Below, piece after piece: positions 47,097-56,800 of a DNA stretch of 64,000 bases. Position 1 is the first letter of the stretch, and every line of letters begins with the position of its first letter. The stretch is from positions 1,488,001-1,552,000 of the forward strand of contig OY723268.1 in NCBI GenBank assembly GCA_963210315.1, written 5' to 3'. Made by a program: the position numbers and the translations under genes. This DNA is from Rhynchopus euleeides (Eukaryota; Euglenozoa; Diplonemea; Diplonemida; Diplonemidae). Under the pieces are notes generated by a model. That model saw only the letters and a program-made list of their open reading frames with translations. It did no database searches and had not been told where the DNA came from.

Positions 47097-49418
47097 TTGC
47101 CGTTTCGTGGATCTCCACGACCTGTGCCGCGCACCTTCGTTAGAGCAGCGACCTCAGGGGTGGGAGATGGCGTGACCGTTGTGAGATCCAAGACGGACGC
47201 TGACACACACGGCCAATGTGTGTTGGTCCACTGCCGAGGAACCCTGAGGCAGCACTTCCTGCAGTGGCTGCAGGGTGGCACGGCCCCGGGCCGTGTTTCC
47301 CCAGCTGGCGCAGCAGATACAATGCGTACCTTCAGGAGGAGTTGGGCATCACGTCCACCACCCTTTTTCCATAAACCCAAACCACTGCATCCGCCATTAG
47401 TGCCCAAGTGCCAGCACCGCCCAAACGCAAGAAGGCGCAGAAAGTCGAAAAAAGTCACAAAAAGTCGCAGAAGTCGCAAAAATTCACAAAAATTCACAAA
47501 TTTTGCACCGCGAAATTTTGCTATTTTTTGTAAGAAGAGACGTCTCGGCGCTACCGAGGACCTCGATTCCTCCGATTCCCCGCCCCCCTCCCCGCTCTCC
47601 GTGTGTGATGATGTCGGACGGCCTAGCGGGTCTGCTTCAAGCCTGCCTGATTTTGAACCTGACGTCCCAGCGCTTAAGGGACAACTGTGTGCCACCGAGG
47701 AACTCGCTTCCTCCGATTCCCCGCCCCCCTCCCCGCTCTCCGTGTGTGATGGGACCGGCCGGTCGAGTGGATCTGATTCAAACCTGCCTGACTTTGAACC
47801 TGATGTCCCAGCGCTCGAGGAACATCTCTATACTACTAAGGACCTCGCTTCCTCCGAACCCCCATTCCCTTCCTCGCCTTGCGTAAGCGACGACGGGACC
47901 AACAGCGGGCTCGATATGTCCCTTTTAGGTCCGTCAGATCTCGACCCCGATGACCCGGCGCTCAAACGACGCCTGGGTGAGCATGTGGATCTCGATTCGG
48001 ACGAGAAGTCTGTATCTCCCTCCCTGCTTGACGTGTGTGCTGATGTGGCTGCAAGGCATGATGAACTCCCTGGGGGTGCGTCAGCTCCTCAGATCACTCT
48101 CCCTCCGCTGAAGAGATGTCTCGGCGCTACCGAGGACCTCGACTCCTCCGATTCCCCACCCCCCTCCCCGCTCTCCGTGTGTGATAGTGCCGGCCGGCCG
48201 AGCGGATCTGCTCCAAGCCTGCCTGACTTTGAACCTGACGTCCCAGCGCTTGAGGGACAACTGTGTGCTACCGAGGACCTCGCTTCCTCGGAACCCCCAT
48301 TCCCTTCCACGCCTTCCGTATGCGATGGGACCAACAGCGAGCCCCACGGGCCCCTTTCAGGTCCGTCAGATATCGGCCTAGATGCCCCGGCGCTCAAACG
48401 ACGCCTGGGTGAGCATGTGGATCTTGCCTCGGACGAGAAATCTCTATCTTCCTCCCTGCTTGACGTGTATGCTGAAGTGGCTGCAAGTCCTGGTGAACCC
48501 CCTGAGGGCGCGTCAGCTCAGGTCACTTCCCCTTCACTGAAGAGATGTCTCGGCGATACCGAGGACCTCGATTCCTCCGATTCCCCACCCCCCTCCCCGC
48601 TCTACGTGTGTGCTAGTGCCGGCCAACCTTACAGGTCTGCTTCAAGCCTGCCTGACTTTGAGCCTGACGTCCCAGCGCTTGAGGGACAACTGTGTGCTAC
48701 CGAGGACCTCGCTTCCTCCGAGCCCCCTTCCCCCTCCCCACCCTCCGTGTGTGACGATGAAACAAACAGCTGGCTCGACGGGTCTCCGACAGGTCCGTCA
48801 GATCCCGGCCTTGATTATCTGACGCTCAAACGGCGCCTGGTTGACCATGTAGATCTCGACTCTGATGAGAAGTCCATGTCTTCCGGCCTGTCTGACCAAG
48901 ACCGTGTTGTGGACGAGCTTCAAACTCTTAAAAGAAACAGTAGTGCCCTTGACGCAGTGACATCCCCTGCGCCTGGAAAACGACTCCCCCTCCCCGAGGT
49001 TCTGCCTCGCCATCAGATCACGTGTCAACTGCTCCCTCGTCTTATCAAGGTAGCGGAAGACCTCATCACAAAACAACGCTTGACTATGGCGGACAGAACC
49101 CCTCGGAGCTGCAAACCGTGTGTTCATCAAATTAAGCGAAGATGCGACGGCAACCCTGTCGCTGCCTGGCTCTCCACACGCCGAGTGCCAAAGAAAACTG
49201 TGTCGGCTAAGAGGCCTTGGAGACCGCGCCCTTCGCGCGGCCGCCAAGCCCCAAAGCTCTGCCCTAAAAGCAAAAACATATACGTCTCTTCCCTTTCTTT
49301 CTTTCTGAAGGCCGCCGTCGTATCCCGGCTCACAACCGGGCTACAGGCGCAGAGTGCCTCGTTCAGACCTCCTTTTCCTTTACCGAGGAGGCGATCACGC
49401 CCTAGCGGCGTGACATAG
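47097..49418 (+). CDS. Retrotransposon-associated acidic Ser/Pro repeat protein, 773 aa
   Basis: Residues about 110-150 are translated AT-rich linker (KKSKKVTKSRRSRKNSQK), so the upstream start is doubtful. From about residue 150 there are three super-repeats beginning LG(A/D)TEDLDSSDSPPPSP and ending LKRCLG, lengths about 192, 143 and a divergent last one. They contain sub-units DFEPDVPAL, DLASSEPPFPS and KRRLGEHVDLDSDEKS. The C-terminal 230 aa equal those of the 348-aa ORF (CKPCVHQIKRRCDGN, basic tail RRRSRPSGVT). No catalytic motif. Acidic SD/SP motifs would be good kinase targets. Likely an expanded retrotransposon ORF C-terminus. Confidence 0.55.
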   Translation: MPFRGSPRPVPRTFVRAATSGVGDGVTVVRSKTDADTHGQCVLVHCRGTLRQHFLQWLQGGTAPGRVSPAGAADTMRTFRRSWASRPPPFFHKPKPLHPPLVPKCQHRPNARRRRKSKKVTKSRRSRKNSQKFTNFAPRNFAIFCKKRRLGATEDLDSSDSPPPSPLSVCDDVGRPSGSASSLPDFEPDVPALKGQLCATEELASSDSPPPSPLSVCDGTGRSSGSDSNLPDFEPDVPALEEHLYTTKDLASSEPPFPSSPCVSDDGTNSGLDMSLLGPSDLDPDDPALKRRLGEHVDLDSDEKSVSPSLLDVCADVAARHDELPGGASAPQITLPPLKRCLGATEDLDSSDSPPPSPLSVCDSAGRPSGSAPSLPDFEPDVPALEGQLCATEDLASSEPPFPSTPSVCDGTNSEPHGPLSGPSDIGLDAPALKRRLGEHVDLASDEKSLSSSLLDVYAEVAASPGEPPEGASAQVTSPSLKRCLGDTEDLDSSDSPPPSPLYVCASAGQPYRSASSLPDFEPDVPALEGQLCATEDLASSEPPSPSPPSVCDDETNSWLDGSPTGPSDPGLDYLTLKRRLVDHVDLDSDEKSMSSGLSDQDRVVDELQTLKRNSSALDAVTSPAPGKRLPLPEVLPRHQITCQLLPRLIKVAEDLITKQRLTMADRTPRSCKPCVHQIKRRCDGNPVAAWLSTRRVPKKTVSAKRPWRPRPSRGRQAPKLCPKSKNIYVSSLSFFLKAAVVSRLTTGLQAQSASFRPPFPLPRRRSRPSGVT

Positions 49419-49495
49419 GTTAATATACAGGACAGCGGGTACGGTTCCCTCGCCGAGGCGCGGTGCCGGCACGCTAATCCAACTTTAATAATAAT
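48541..49495 (+). repeat. Module 2, second copy (955 bp)
   Basis: Aligned without indels to 24906-25860; I saw only single-base changes (for example GATGCAGTG versus GACGCAGTG). It ends in CCAACTTTAATAATAAT, a short (AAT)n tail of retrotransposon type. Confidence 0.85.
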
Positions 49496-49852
49496 AATAA
49501 TATTTTTGTGAAATTTTGTGAAATGGTTTGAGATGGTGTGAATTCGACCAGGCGGTATTACCCCACCAGGTATTTTGCCAAAAAAGGAGACATCGAGGCG
49601 TTGATGAGCGCACAGCCTGGCTGTGTGTCCCAGCGTGTTTTCGTTGCCAAAGTAGACCAAACCCAGGTGTAAACCCCCCCCCCCCCCCCCCACTCCCCGG
49701 CAGATAATTATTGGCTGTGCACAGCACATCAGGATTGCCTTGTGGATATCTCCCTCTCTCCCTCCCGATTTTATTAAAAGTGCGGCTGGTCCCCTCTAGA
49801 GGGACCATCCTTCACATACCATATCTCCTCACCGCCACCCCGACTCACTCTC

Positions 49853-50150
49853 TTACTCTCTCTCTCTCTCTCTCTCATATGCTAAAATTGTGAATATCCC
49901 CGTGAAAGAATATTCGCATCTCCCTCTCTCTCTCTCAAGTGTTTGACAGCGTCCCGCTGGTGTACTGCTCCCCTGAAGCTCCAGCAACGCAAGCGCCACC
50001 CAGGGTAAAACGGCACGTGCGAGGGTCCGCCTTCTCGTTGTAGGTTTGGCGATGCCTTCTGATGTTCTCGTGTGCTCTCTCTCTCTCTGTCTCACCATGT
50101 CTCGTATGCTTATAGTGTGAATATCCCCGAAACGAAAATACTCGCACCCC
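49853..50150 (+). repeat. Duplicated (CT)n plus ATATCCCC block
   Basis: Both blocks consist of a (CT)n run, then ATGCT(A/T)A(A/T)A(A/G)TGTGAATATCCCCG and GAA(A/T)AT(A/T)C(T/G)CGCA(T/C). In the first block GAATAT and ATATTC can pair as a small hairpin. Spacing is 232 bp. Confidence 0.55.
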
Positions 50151-50161
50151 AAGGGTGTCGT

Positions 50162-50686
50162 CTACTTAACTACGCGGGCCCGCGGCCCGGTAGACTCCCC
50201 TTGTTTGAGAGAGGAGCTGCTCTGGTGGGGTGAGGGAAGTGACACAGGAGGAGGAGGAGGCGCAGGCGCCACACGGTCTGTAGCGCCCGGTGACGCGCTA
50301 CGTGAGGAAGGAGGATTAAGGTAGGCCCGGAAGCCTGTAGGCGCGTGCGGTGACCGCGCACGGGCGGAGGAGGAAGAGGCACCAGAACGGGGCCTTTGGG
50401 GAAGGGCTGCGTCAACGGACACGCCGTCGGGAGGGGAGGTAGTAGGAGAAGGTGGGTCCGGATCAGCGGCGCCCACGTCAGCGTCAGCGTCAGCGGTGGG
50501 GATCACGTGGTCGACCCTAGGCCTTTGGGCAGGCAGTGCCGGGGTGGAACCGGTATGCGCCTCTAAGGCGGTGCGCTTCAGCTGCGCCACGGCGGGGATG
50601 GATGGCCTGACGCCGTCGGGTGAGAGCCTCCTACGAGGCTGCATCAGGTGGCGGTGGGGTGAGCCCGGGGAGCACACGGACACCAT
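50162..50686 (-). CDS. Hypothetical Pro/Ser/Ala-rich ORF, 174 aa
   Basis: An intact frame with a low-complexity composition (PSPTTSPPDGVSVDAALP, then APAPPPPPVSLPSPHQSSSS). A segment TGFRAYLNPPSSRS loosely recalls the ITAYLKPRSNR end of retrotransposon ORF1. It could be a fragment of a related ORF1 or non-coding. It would be the only non-retrotransposon gene on this strand. Confidence 0.25.
   Translation of the reverse strand: MVSVCSPGSPHRHLMQPRRRLSPDGVRPSIPAVAQLKRTALEAHTGSTPALPAQRPRVDHVIPTADADADVGAADPDPPSPTTSPPDGVSVDAALPQRPRSGASSSSARARSPHAPTGFRAYLNPPSSRSASPGATDRVAPAPPPPPVSLPSPHQSSSSLKQGESTGPRARVVK
50532..50593 (-). other. tRNA-like segment (possible SINE head)
   Basis: On the minus strand an A-box-like TGGCGCAGCTGA and a B-box-like GGTTCCACCCC are about 35 nt apart. 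GCGC/GCGC and CCGG/CCGG can form D- and T-arm-like stems, and CGCCT/AGGCG sits between them. The acceptor stem does not pair, so it is not a functional tRNA gene. Confidence 0.25.
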
Positions 50687-50889
50687 GTCTCCCTCTCTCT
50701 CAGCCAGATATCCCCGCTGCGAGTAGGCCCCTCACTGGGGGCTGCGATTGAGTACGGCCCGAAAAAAATCGTTCAAATCGTTCAAAAATATTGCGTGTTG
50801 CGACCCCTGCGATTCCCTGCGATGTTCACTCGTGTGTCTTTCCTATATGTGATCTCCTGCCAGACAAGGCCCTTCTTGATGTGTTTTCA

Positions 50890-51035
50890 CGCCAGTTCCG
50901 AGTGGCGAAGCTTTCTGATTGAAAAGCAAAGCGAAGCCGCAAATTAAATGGAGACAATCGTACGATTGAAGCTTCAGTATTGCACCGCCTTGCGCCAAAA
51001 GCGTGCTTTCAACAAGAAGTAGTGTAGCACGCTGT
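50890..51035 (+). repeat. Dispersed repeat family (GAAGC...AATCGTACGA...CAACAAGAAGTAGT)
   Basis: Ordered similarity to 6925-7112 and 30465-30745, more diverged. Confidence 0.45.
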
Positions 51036-51959
51036 GCCTTGGCTCTGCTGCCCGGCTTGGGTAAAGCGCATACAATTCGGCAACAGTGAGGCTCGTCACC
51101 CTCGAGGGGTGAAGAGTATTTTGGTTCATTCGCGGAGCTCGGTGCCTGGCCAAATCGCTTTTCTTAGCAGGGTGCTGTTCAGAGTGAGGGCTGACGATCG
51201 CGAGGTTCAAAACACACCCCACCGCCAGCCCTGGGAGAGAAATGGATCCAGGCTGGCAAGACAGAGTGGCTAAATGGTCCCCGCTCACTCAGGAGCTGCT
51301 TGAAGCCAGCCAAAATGGTGTTTGCGCACACGCTCACCCGTGTGTGGGCATTCTCCTTGATTTGCCAAGCGGCTGGCAGTGCTTTTTTCCGAACCCTTTG
51401 TTCTCGAACGAAATAATGAAGACTGCAACCCTTCAGGCAGGGGCAGATGTAACTCTACACAAACCATGTAGCCGTGCAAGGGTGTGGTGCCGCGCCCGAG
51501 GAAGCTTCTGCCTCAGGCCTCGTGGTTTGTAGGCAAGGAGGGGGGGAAGGGGGGGAGGGGGGGGGGTCACATTCCCATGGAACGAAGATATCCCGAGAAA
51601 GACAGATGAGCGATGTCGTGTCGTGCCGCCATCCCCCCTCCCCACACACAGGCACTCTCGTTTTCCTTTGCGCTCAACAAAAAGGGATCTGCCTTTCTTT
51701 GCAGTTGCTGGGCAGGGTGTTTCTCCTATGATAGCGGAAGGGGTTTTCCCTACTTCGCTCTCCCACACACAGACACGCCAGCCTTTCTGTTTAGTGTTGG
51801 TTGCAGCGAGTGCGAGCTCTGATGCTGCCTCCGCTGTAGACACACGGTGTCCATCCCCCGCATAGGGGTGGCTTTTACCCCACGCACATATCCAACCTTC
51901 CCCGAAACACGCAACACCCTCGGCCCACCACCGCAGACAATACACCAGACAGTACCACA

Positions 51960-52637
51960 ATGGAGGTCAGCATCCTGAACACAAGCACAGGGACTACGTG
52001 CACTGTGGAGCTGGATCAGGACGAGACGCTCGGGACGCTGAAGCAGAAAGCTGTGGACAGGCTGATCACTGAGGGCGAGGCGGTGCAGACAGACGCGCTG
52101 GGGCTGCGGCTGAAGGGGACCACCGCATGGCTGGGGGCTGACGACACGCCTGTGGAGGGCACAGCTGTGTATGAAGGCTGTGTGGTGGAGGCGGTTCCGG
52201 GCTACAAGCCGCCTGGCTGCACAGACGAGTTTGGAGGAGACGGGGGTGGTGCCTTTGACGACGCATCTGTGGCGGGCAGCTTGGGGCGTGTCGTGGGTGT
52301 CAATGTTGGGGCGGGGAATTTCCTCGACTCTGTCGAGCTCGTGTACAGGAGCGGTAAGGGGCTGAAGCACGGCGGCAATGGTGGTCTTATGCATAAAATC
52401 CGCTTCGACCACGATGAGTACGTGACCGGGGTGCGGATGACACACGCAGGTTACTGCAAGAGCATCGCTTTTGTGACGAACAAAACCACACACGGCCCAT
52501 TCGGAAAGGAGTGGGGGTCTGTGTTCACGGCGGACTTCGGCATCACCAATGAACTGCTGTACCTCTTCGGCCGCCAGGGTGCTTTGATCGACGCCCTTGG
52601 GTTTGCCTACGGGCATCCTGACATGCCCACTGCCTGA
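51960..52637 (+). CDS. Ubiquitin-like + jacalin-like lectin protein, 225 aa
   Basis: Residues 1-80 (MEVSILNTSTGTTCTVELD...EGTAVYEGCVVEAVPG) follow a ubiquitin-like pattern: a beta strand, a T-L-x-x-L-K helix, a DTPVEG turn and a final strand. Residues 90-222 match a jacalin-related lectin: FDDASVAG, VELVYRSGKGLKHGG, YVTGVRMTHAGYCKSIAFVT, NKTTHGPFGKEWGSVF and the carbohydrate-site-like end LFGRQGALIDALGFAYG. There is no signal peptide, so it is probably cytosolic. An acceptor-like CCACCGCAG ends at 51936, 24 nt before the ATG. The N-terminus is similar in plan to the protein at 59243. Confidence 0.75.
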   Translation: MEVSILNTSTGTTCTVELDQDETLGTLKQKAVDRLITEGEAVQTDALGLRLKGTTAWLGADDTPVEGTAVYEGCVVEAVPGYKPPGCTDEFGGDGGGAFDDASVAGSLGRVVGVNVGAGNFLDSVELVYRSGKGLKHGGNGGLMHKIRFDHDEYVTGVRMTHAGYCKSIAFVTNKTTHGPFGKEWGSVFTADFGITNELLYLFGRQGALIDALGFAYGHPDMPTA

Positions 52638-53872
52638 CGACGTGCTGCCTTGTGGTTGCGGAGTATACTGCCCTCTGAGGTCGCCACCCCAGGCACAGAC
52701 ACAGAACTGGCCCAGTGTCAAATCCTGATTGCGCCATAATCTGCGAGAGAAGCCAAAACATTTTTGCAAGCTTGCAAACTTGGCGGATGCGTGCAATGCA
52801 AGCAAGTGACAGATCCATGCAGTGTCACTGTTGATCCCCCGATCCACCGTGCTCCCCCGCAAACCGCACTCTGCAAGTCGTGTTTCCGATTTGTGTCGTC
52901 AACGCCAAATACACCCAAATCGAAGAATGGCATGCATTCATCCTTGCTCCCCACCCCCATCCCACCCCACCCCACCCTGCCTGCTCACCGACATATTTCT
53001 CTCAAGGTGGGTCGTTGCTAACCAGCGCAGACAGTGGAGAGTATCATCTACGATCCCCCTGGCCACTCGGGGATAGCCACCCACTGTCTGTGCAGACCAA
53101 CCAGAAACAAACAATAGGGACATCGCTCCTCAAGAGAGAGACGGCACGAGACAATGCCGCAGAGAACCCAGGCGGAGGCGCCTGGCCTGTGCCAAAAAAA
53201 ATTAAATGTCGCGAAAAAAATGAATCATGAGAAAAATACCCCCACACTCCCCCGCCCTCTGCTTGGCACAGGCCTGCTGCGGAGAGTGCTGTGTGTGTTC
53301 TGCTTGGCTTCCCGCAGCAGCAGGCAGTGGGTCAGGTGCGGGATCCTGATCCTGCACCCCGTCCATGAATGCCGCTGCCCCGAGGGACAACAGCTGCCTT
53401 CAGTATCTCAAGGGTTGTCCTCTTCCATATCAACCCCGGGTCAGAGCACCGGTTTGTTTTTGTCCTCAATCCGCGGAGGATTGCCGATGATTGCTGTCAA
53501 AGGAAGAGGGGTGTGATATCCCTCTGCACCCACCCCACCCTACCCCACCTGACCTTCAGCCGCACTGCAGTGCCCGTTCGGCACGCCATCTCTTGGATCG
53601 CGGTGTCTTTGACAGTCTATATGTTTTTATGCCCATCGTCACGGCAAGCCGCACAACACTGCCTCTCCTCCCCCCTTCCCACTCATCACACAACACACTC
53701 CGAGCAGTATCACTGTATCTCGGGACACAACCTGCATAAAGTGAAGCGAGGATCAGCCTTGCGCTTCCCTCGATTCCGGTAAACCCATCACACCCATCAC
53801 ACAGGGAAGTGGAAGTGGTGCCCCGAGGAGAGGGTGGGTGTGAAGACCCCCTCCCACCACCCCACCGCAGCC
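52638..53872. other. Intergenic region
   Basis: No supported gene. A degenerate copy of the 69-bp repeat unit lies at about 53731-53780, just before the next gene. Confidence 0.5.
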
Positions 53873-56800
53873 ATGCTCTCTGAGATAGGGCGCCTCGAGC
53901 GCCCCCCAGCGGTGTCGAAGAAGGCCGCTGTTGGTGCCTTCCTCTGCAGGGGCCTTGGGGAGAAGCCGGCTCCTGCCGCAGCGCCTGCCCCTACACCGAC
54001 GCCTGCATCTCTCCTGGGGAGGGCTACCGCCACTCAGGGGAGCCGTGCCACGACGTCAGCCGCCACGCAGGGCACGCAGAAGCTGCTGGGGTTGATCGGG
54101 GGGAGCGCAGGGGGTTTGCGTCTCCAGACCCCAGGGGGGTCCTCGGGTGACTTCGGGGCGTTGTCGCGGCTGGGGTCGGTGAGGGGGTTCCAGAGCCAGC
54201 AGGATGATGATACCTCGGATGCACAGCTTCACGAGTGCCCTTCGAACCGCATCACGGATTTCTACAGGGAGCGGCGAAAAAGCACTGCCCTGCTGCAGGC
54301 TATGATGGGGCCGTGCATCCTCGCTGGGAGCCTCAGGTCCCTGCGGCAGGACGGGCAGGATCACCACCACCACCACCCCAGAGAAGGCACGCCCCTCGAA
54401 AGACAAATCGACTCCCGTTCCCGGCGTGGCGATTCACGCGTCGGATTCACAGCGGCATCTCTCGGCCCTGGGTCCCGCGGGGGGTCGCAGGGTGCCGGGT
54501 GTGGAGCTGGCGCCCCACACCACCACCACCACCCCCTGCCGCACTGCCACCGCCCCCGCCTCGGCACGTCGGGGAGCTTGGGAGCGGATATGGCAGAGAG
54601 CCTTGAAGGGTCCATCGCCTCGACCCACCGTGGGGTGGGTGCGGAAGGTGCGCCGCATGCGAGGGAGAGGCTCGTCGCCTCCGGGAGGGGCTCCATCTCC
54701 TTCTCGAGCGAGGCAGCGGATGGGGTGACGTTCGCCCTCTTTTCTTCGGTGGTGCCTCTGACACGCCTGGGCAGCAGAGGGGGTGTGTCGCGGCTGTCCT
54801 GTAGCGGGGGGCAGGCCGCAACCCCGGGGTTTGGGATGTCTTCGTCGGAGTTCCCGGCGGGGCCGGGGCAGGGGCAGCAGAGCGGGGGTGGCTGTGCCAC
54901 GGGAGATACGACCCGATCCGCCACCCCACATCGCACCTCGGATTTCTCCAGAGGTTTGGGAGGGGCGGTGGGGATGGGTGTCGGAGGGGTTCCCGACTCA
55001 CCGCAGGGGCTTAACAGCAGCAGCAACAGCAACAGCAGCACAACATGCCCTTCGGAATCCTCTACTGCACTCCTCTGCCGGCTGGGCAAGGTGGATATCT
55101 CTATTGACAGGGCTTCCGAATCCACCACCCCCCCGGAGTCGGGTGGTCGCATCTCCCTGGAGGGTCCCACCCCCGATCCAATGAAGGGTGTTGACGACGA
55201 GCTGGAGTATCTGGTGCACCCAGAGGGGGGGCCTGGGGGGGGCTGTGCCGGGGGGTTCCGGAGGGAGTGTGGCTCGCAGCCACCCCCTGGCGCGGGGTTT
55301 GGGCTGAGCAACATGGAGGGGCTGCACGACTGGATCCCGAACATCCACTCCTCCTTGAAGGTGAGGGATATCGTGTTGGGGTGGGGATCTGCTTATTCCG
55401 CGGCTCTGCGGGAGTCGGACAGCCCCCCTATTGCCGTGGCCCTCATCCTCTCCCACGCGCGTGCAGCGTCGGAGCCGTTGGGTGTACCAAACCCGGTCAC
55501 AACCTCTGCAGCGTGCTTTCTGTTAGACTACCTCCTCCCAGCGTCGCCAACCCTATTCCACGGCTCAGCAGAGCTCCACCGCATCGCCCTTGCTGCGAAG
55601 AAGCATGTCGTTGAGTCGATCTACATCCCGCCACACCTCATCCTCGAGATGCTGTTCCGCAACCCCCAGCCAACCGGAGGAAACCCCACCGGAGACACCC
55701 AGAATGACACACAGGTGGAGGACGGGGTTCACGGTGGAGGCGGGGGAAACCCCACCGCCACAACCCACCACCACCACCACCACTCCCAAGCCCCGCCCTC
55801 CCCCTGGGCCCCGCGGGATGGGGAGAGCGGGGTCTGCTGGGCGGGGCAGATCTCGCAGCCGCACGCTCTCGGGGGGATGCTGTCGGAGCCGTCACCTCTG
55901 CCAGGGCATCGCCCCAGCTCGGAGGTGGGCCAAGCGGGTGTGGTGGGGCCTGTTCCTGCTGTGGAGCCTACAGGGGTTCCCCGCCGGGGCGGGGGTGCTG
56001 GGGGCGGAGGGGGTGAGGTGCCTCCGCGGCTTTCCTTCCCGGCGCATTGCGGTGGTGGTGGTGGTGGTGCTGCATCCCCGCCTCCCCGAGCCGCGGCAGC
56101 CCCCGCACTCTCTCACCATGCCCTGTCAGATGGAGGGGGCCCCGCCGTCGCGACGTCCGCCGGGGTGGATAGCGGGGTGAGCGGCTACCGCGCGAGCCAG
56201 GTTGCCTACCTCCAATACGTAGCAGGGGTTGTCAGCACGCAGAGGGCGGAGCGGGTCCTCAGCCCGTCGGGGATTCCCACGCTCGGCTCCAGCGGGGCGT
56301 TGGAGGGGCGGCACCACCTGGGGGGATACGTTAAAAACATGACAGGTTACGAGCAGTTTCGGAGGGCGCTGCACCACTTTGATGACCTGGAGGCGGTGCT
56401 CTCAAGGGGGATGGCGTCGCTGGGAGGGAAGAAGCTTCTGCTGGTGAAGATCATCGCGAAGTGGCAGGGGAGCCTGAAGGGGATTGTGTTCCGGGGGTGG
56501 AGGAACGCCATCAGGTTGCGGCTTGCGAAGAGCAGGGAGCTTGTGGCGCTCAGCAGGAGGCATCAGGCGATACTGCTCGTCAGGCATGCGTTTGCCAAGC
56601 TGCAGATCCACGGGAGGGTTGCCAGGTCGGAGAAGCAACGCGAGGCATCCCGGCAGAAGCTCGCGGATCTGATAGATTTAGATCACGACCTCACCATGCA
56701 AGCCGAGGCCCTCCAGCTGGCTATAGCCGACTGCCGTGAAAAGATATCCCGCGAGGCGGAGCAGCTCGGGGAGGCTCAGCAAGGCCTGTCCGACGAGTCA

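Larger units (their letters stand above)
46152..49570. mobile_element. 3.4-kb mosaic element with CC(A/T)GGTGGGGTAATACCGCC ends
   Basis: The left end CCAGGTGGGGTAATACCGCC is followed by GAATTCACA; the right end is the complement of CCTGGTGGGGTAATACCGCC with GAATTCACA. TIRs are about 40 bp with a few mismatches. I see no clear target duplication. The interior alternates AT-rich linkers (46185-46420, 46960-46990, 47437-47530, 49490-49530) with module 1 (46421-46959), a unique segment and module 2 (48541-49495), both modules shared with 20945-26034. Confidence 0.65.
49571..51959. other. Intergenic region with simple repeats
   Basis: Contains a C tract (49675-49691), (CT)n runs with a duplicated 60-bp block (49853-49920 and 50085-50150), a tRNA-like segment (50532-50593, minus), a dispersed repeat (50890-51035) and G tracts near 51540-51567. 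The only longer frame is the minus-strand one at 50162-50686. Confidence 0.5.
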
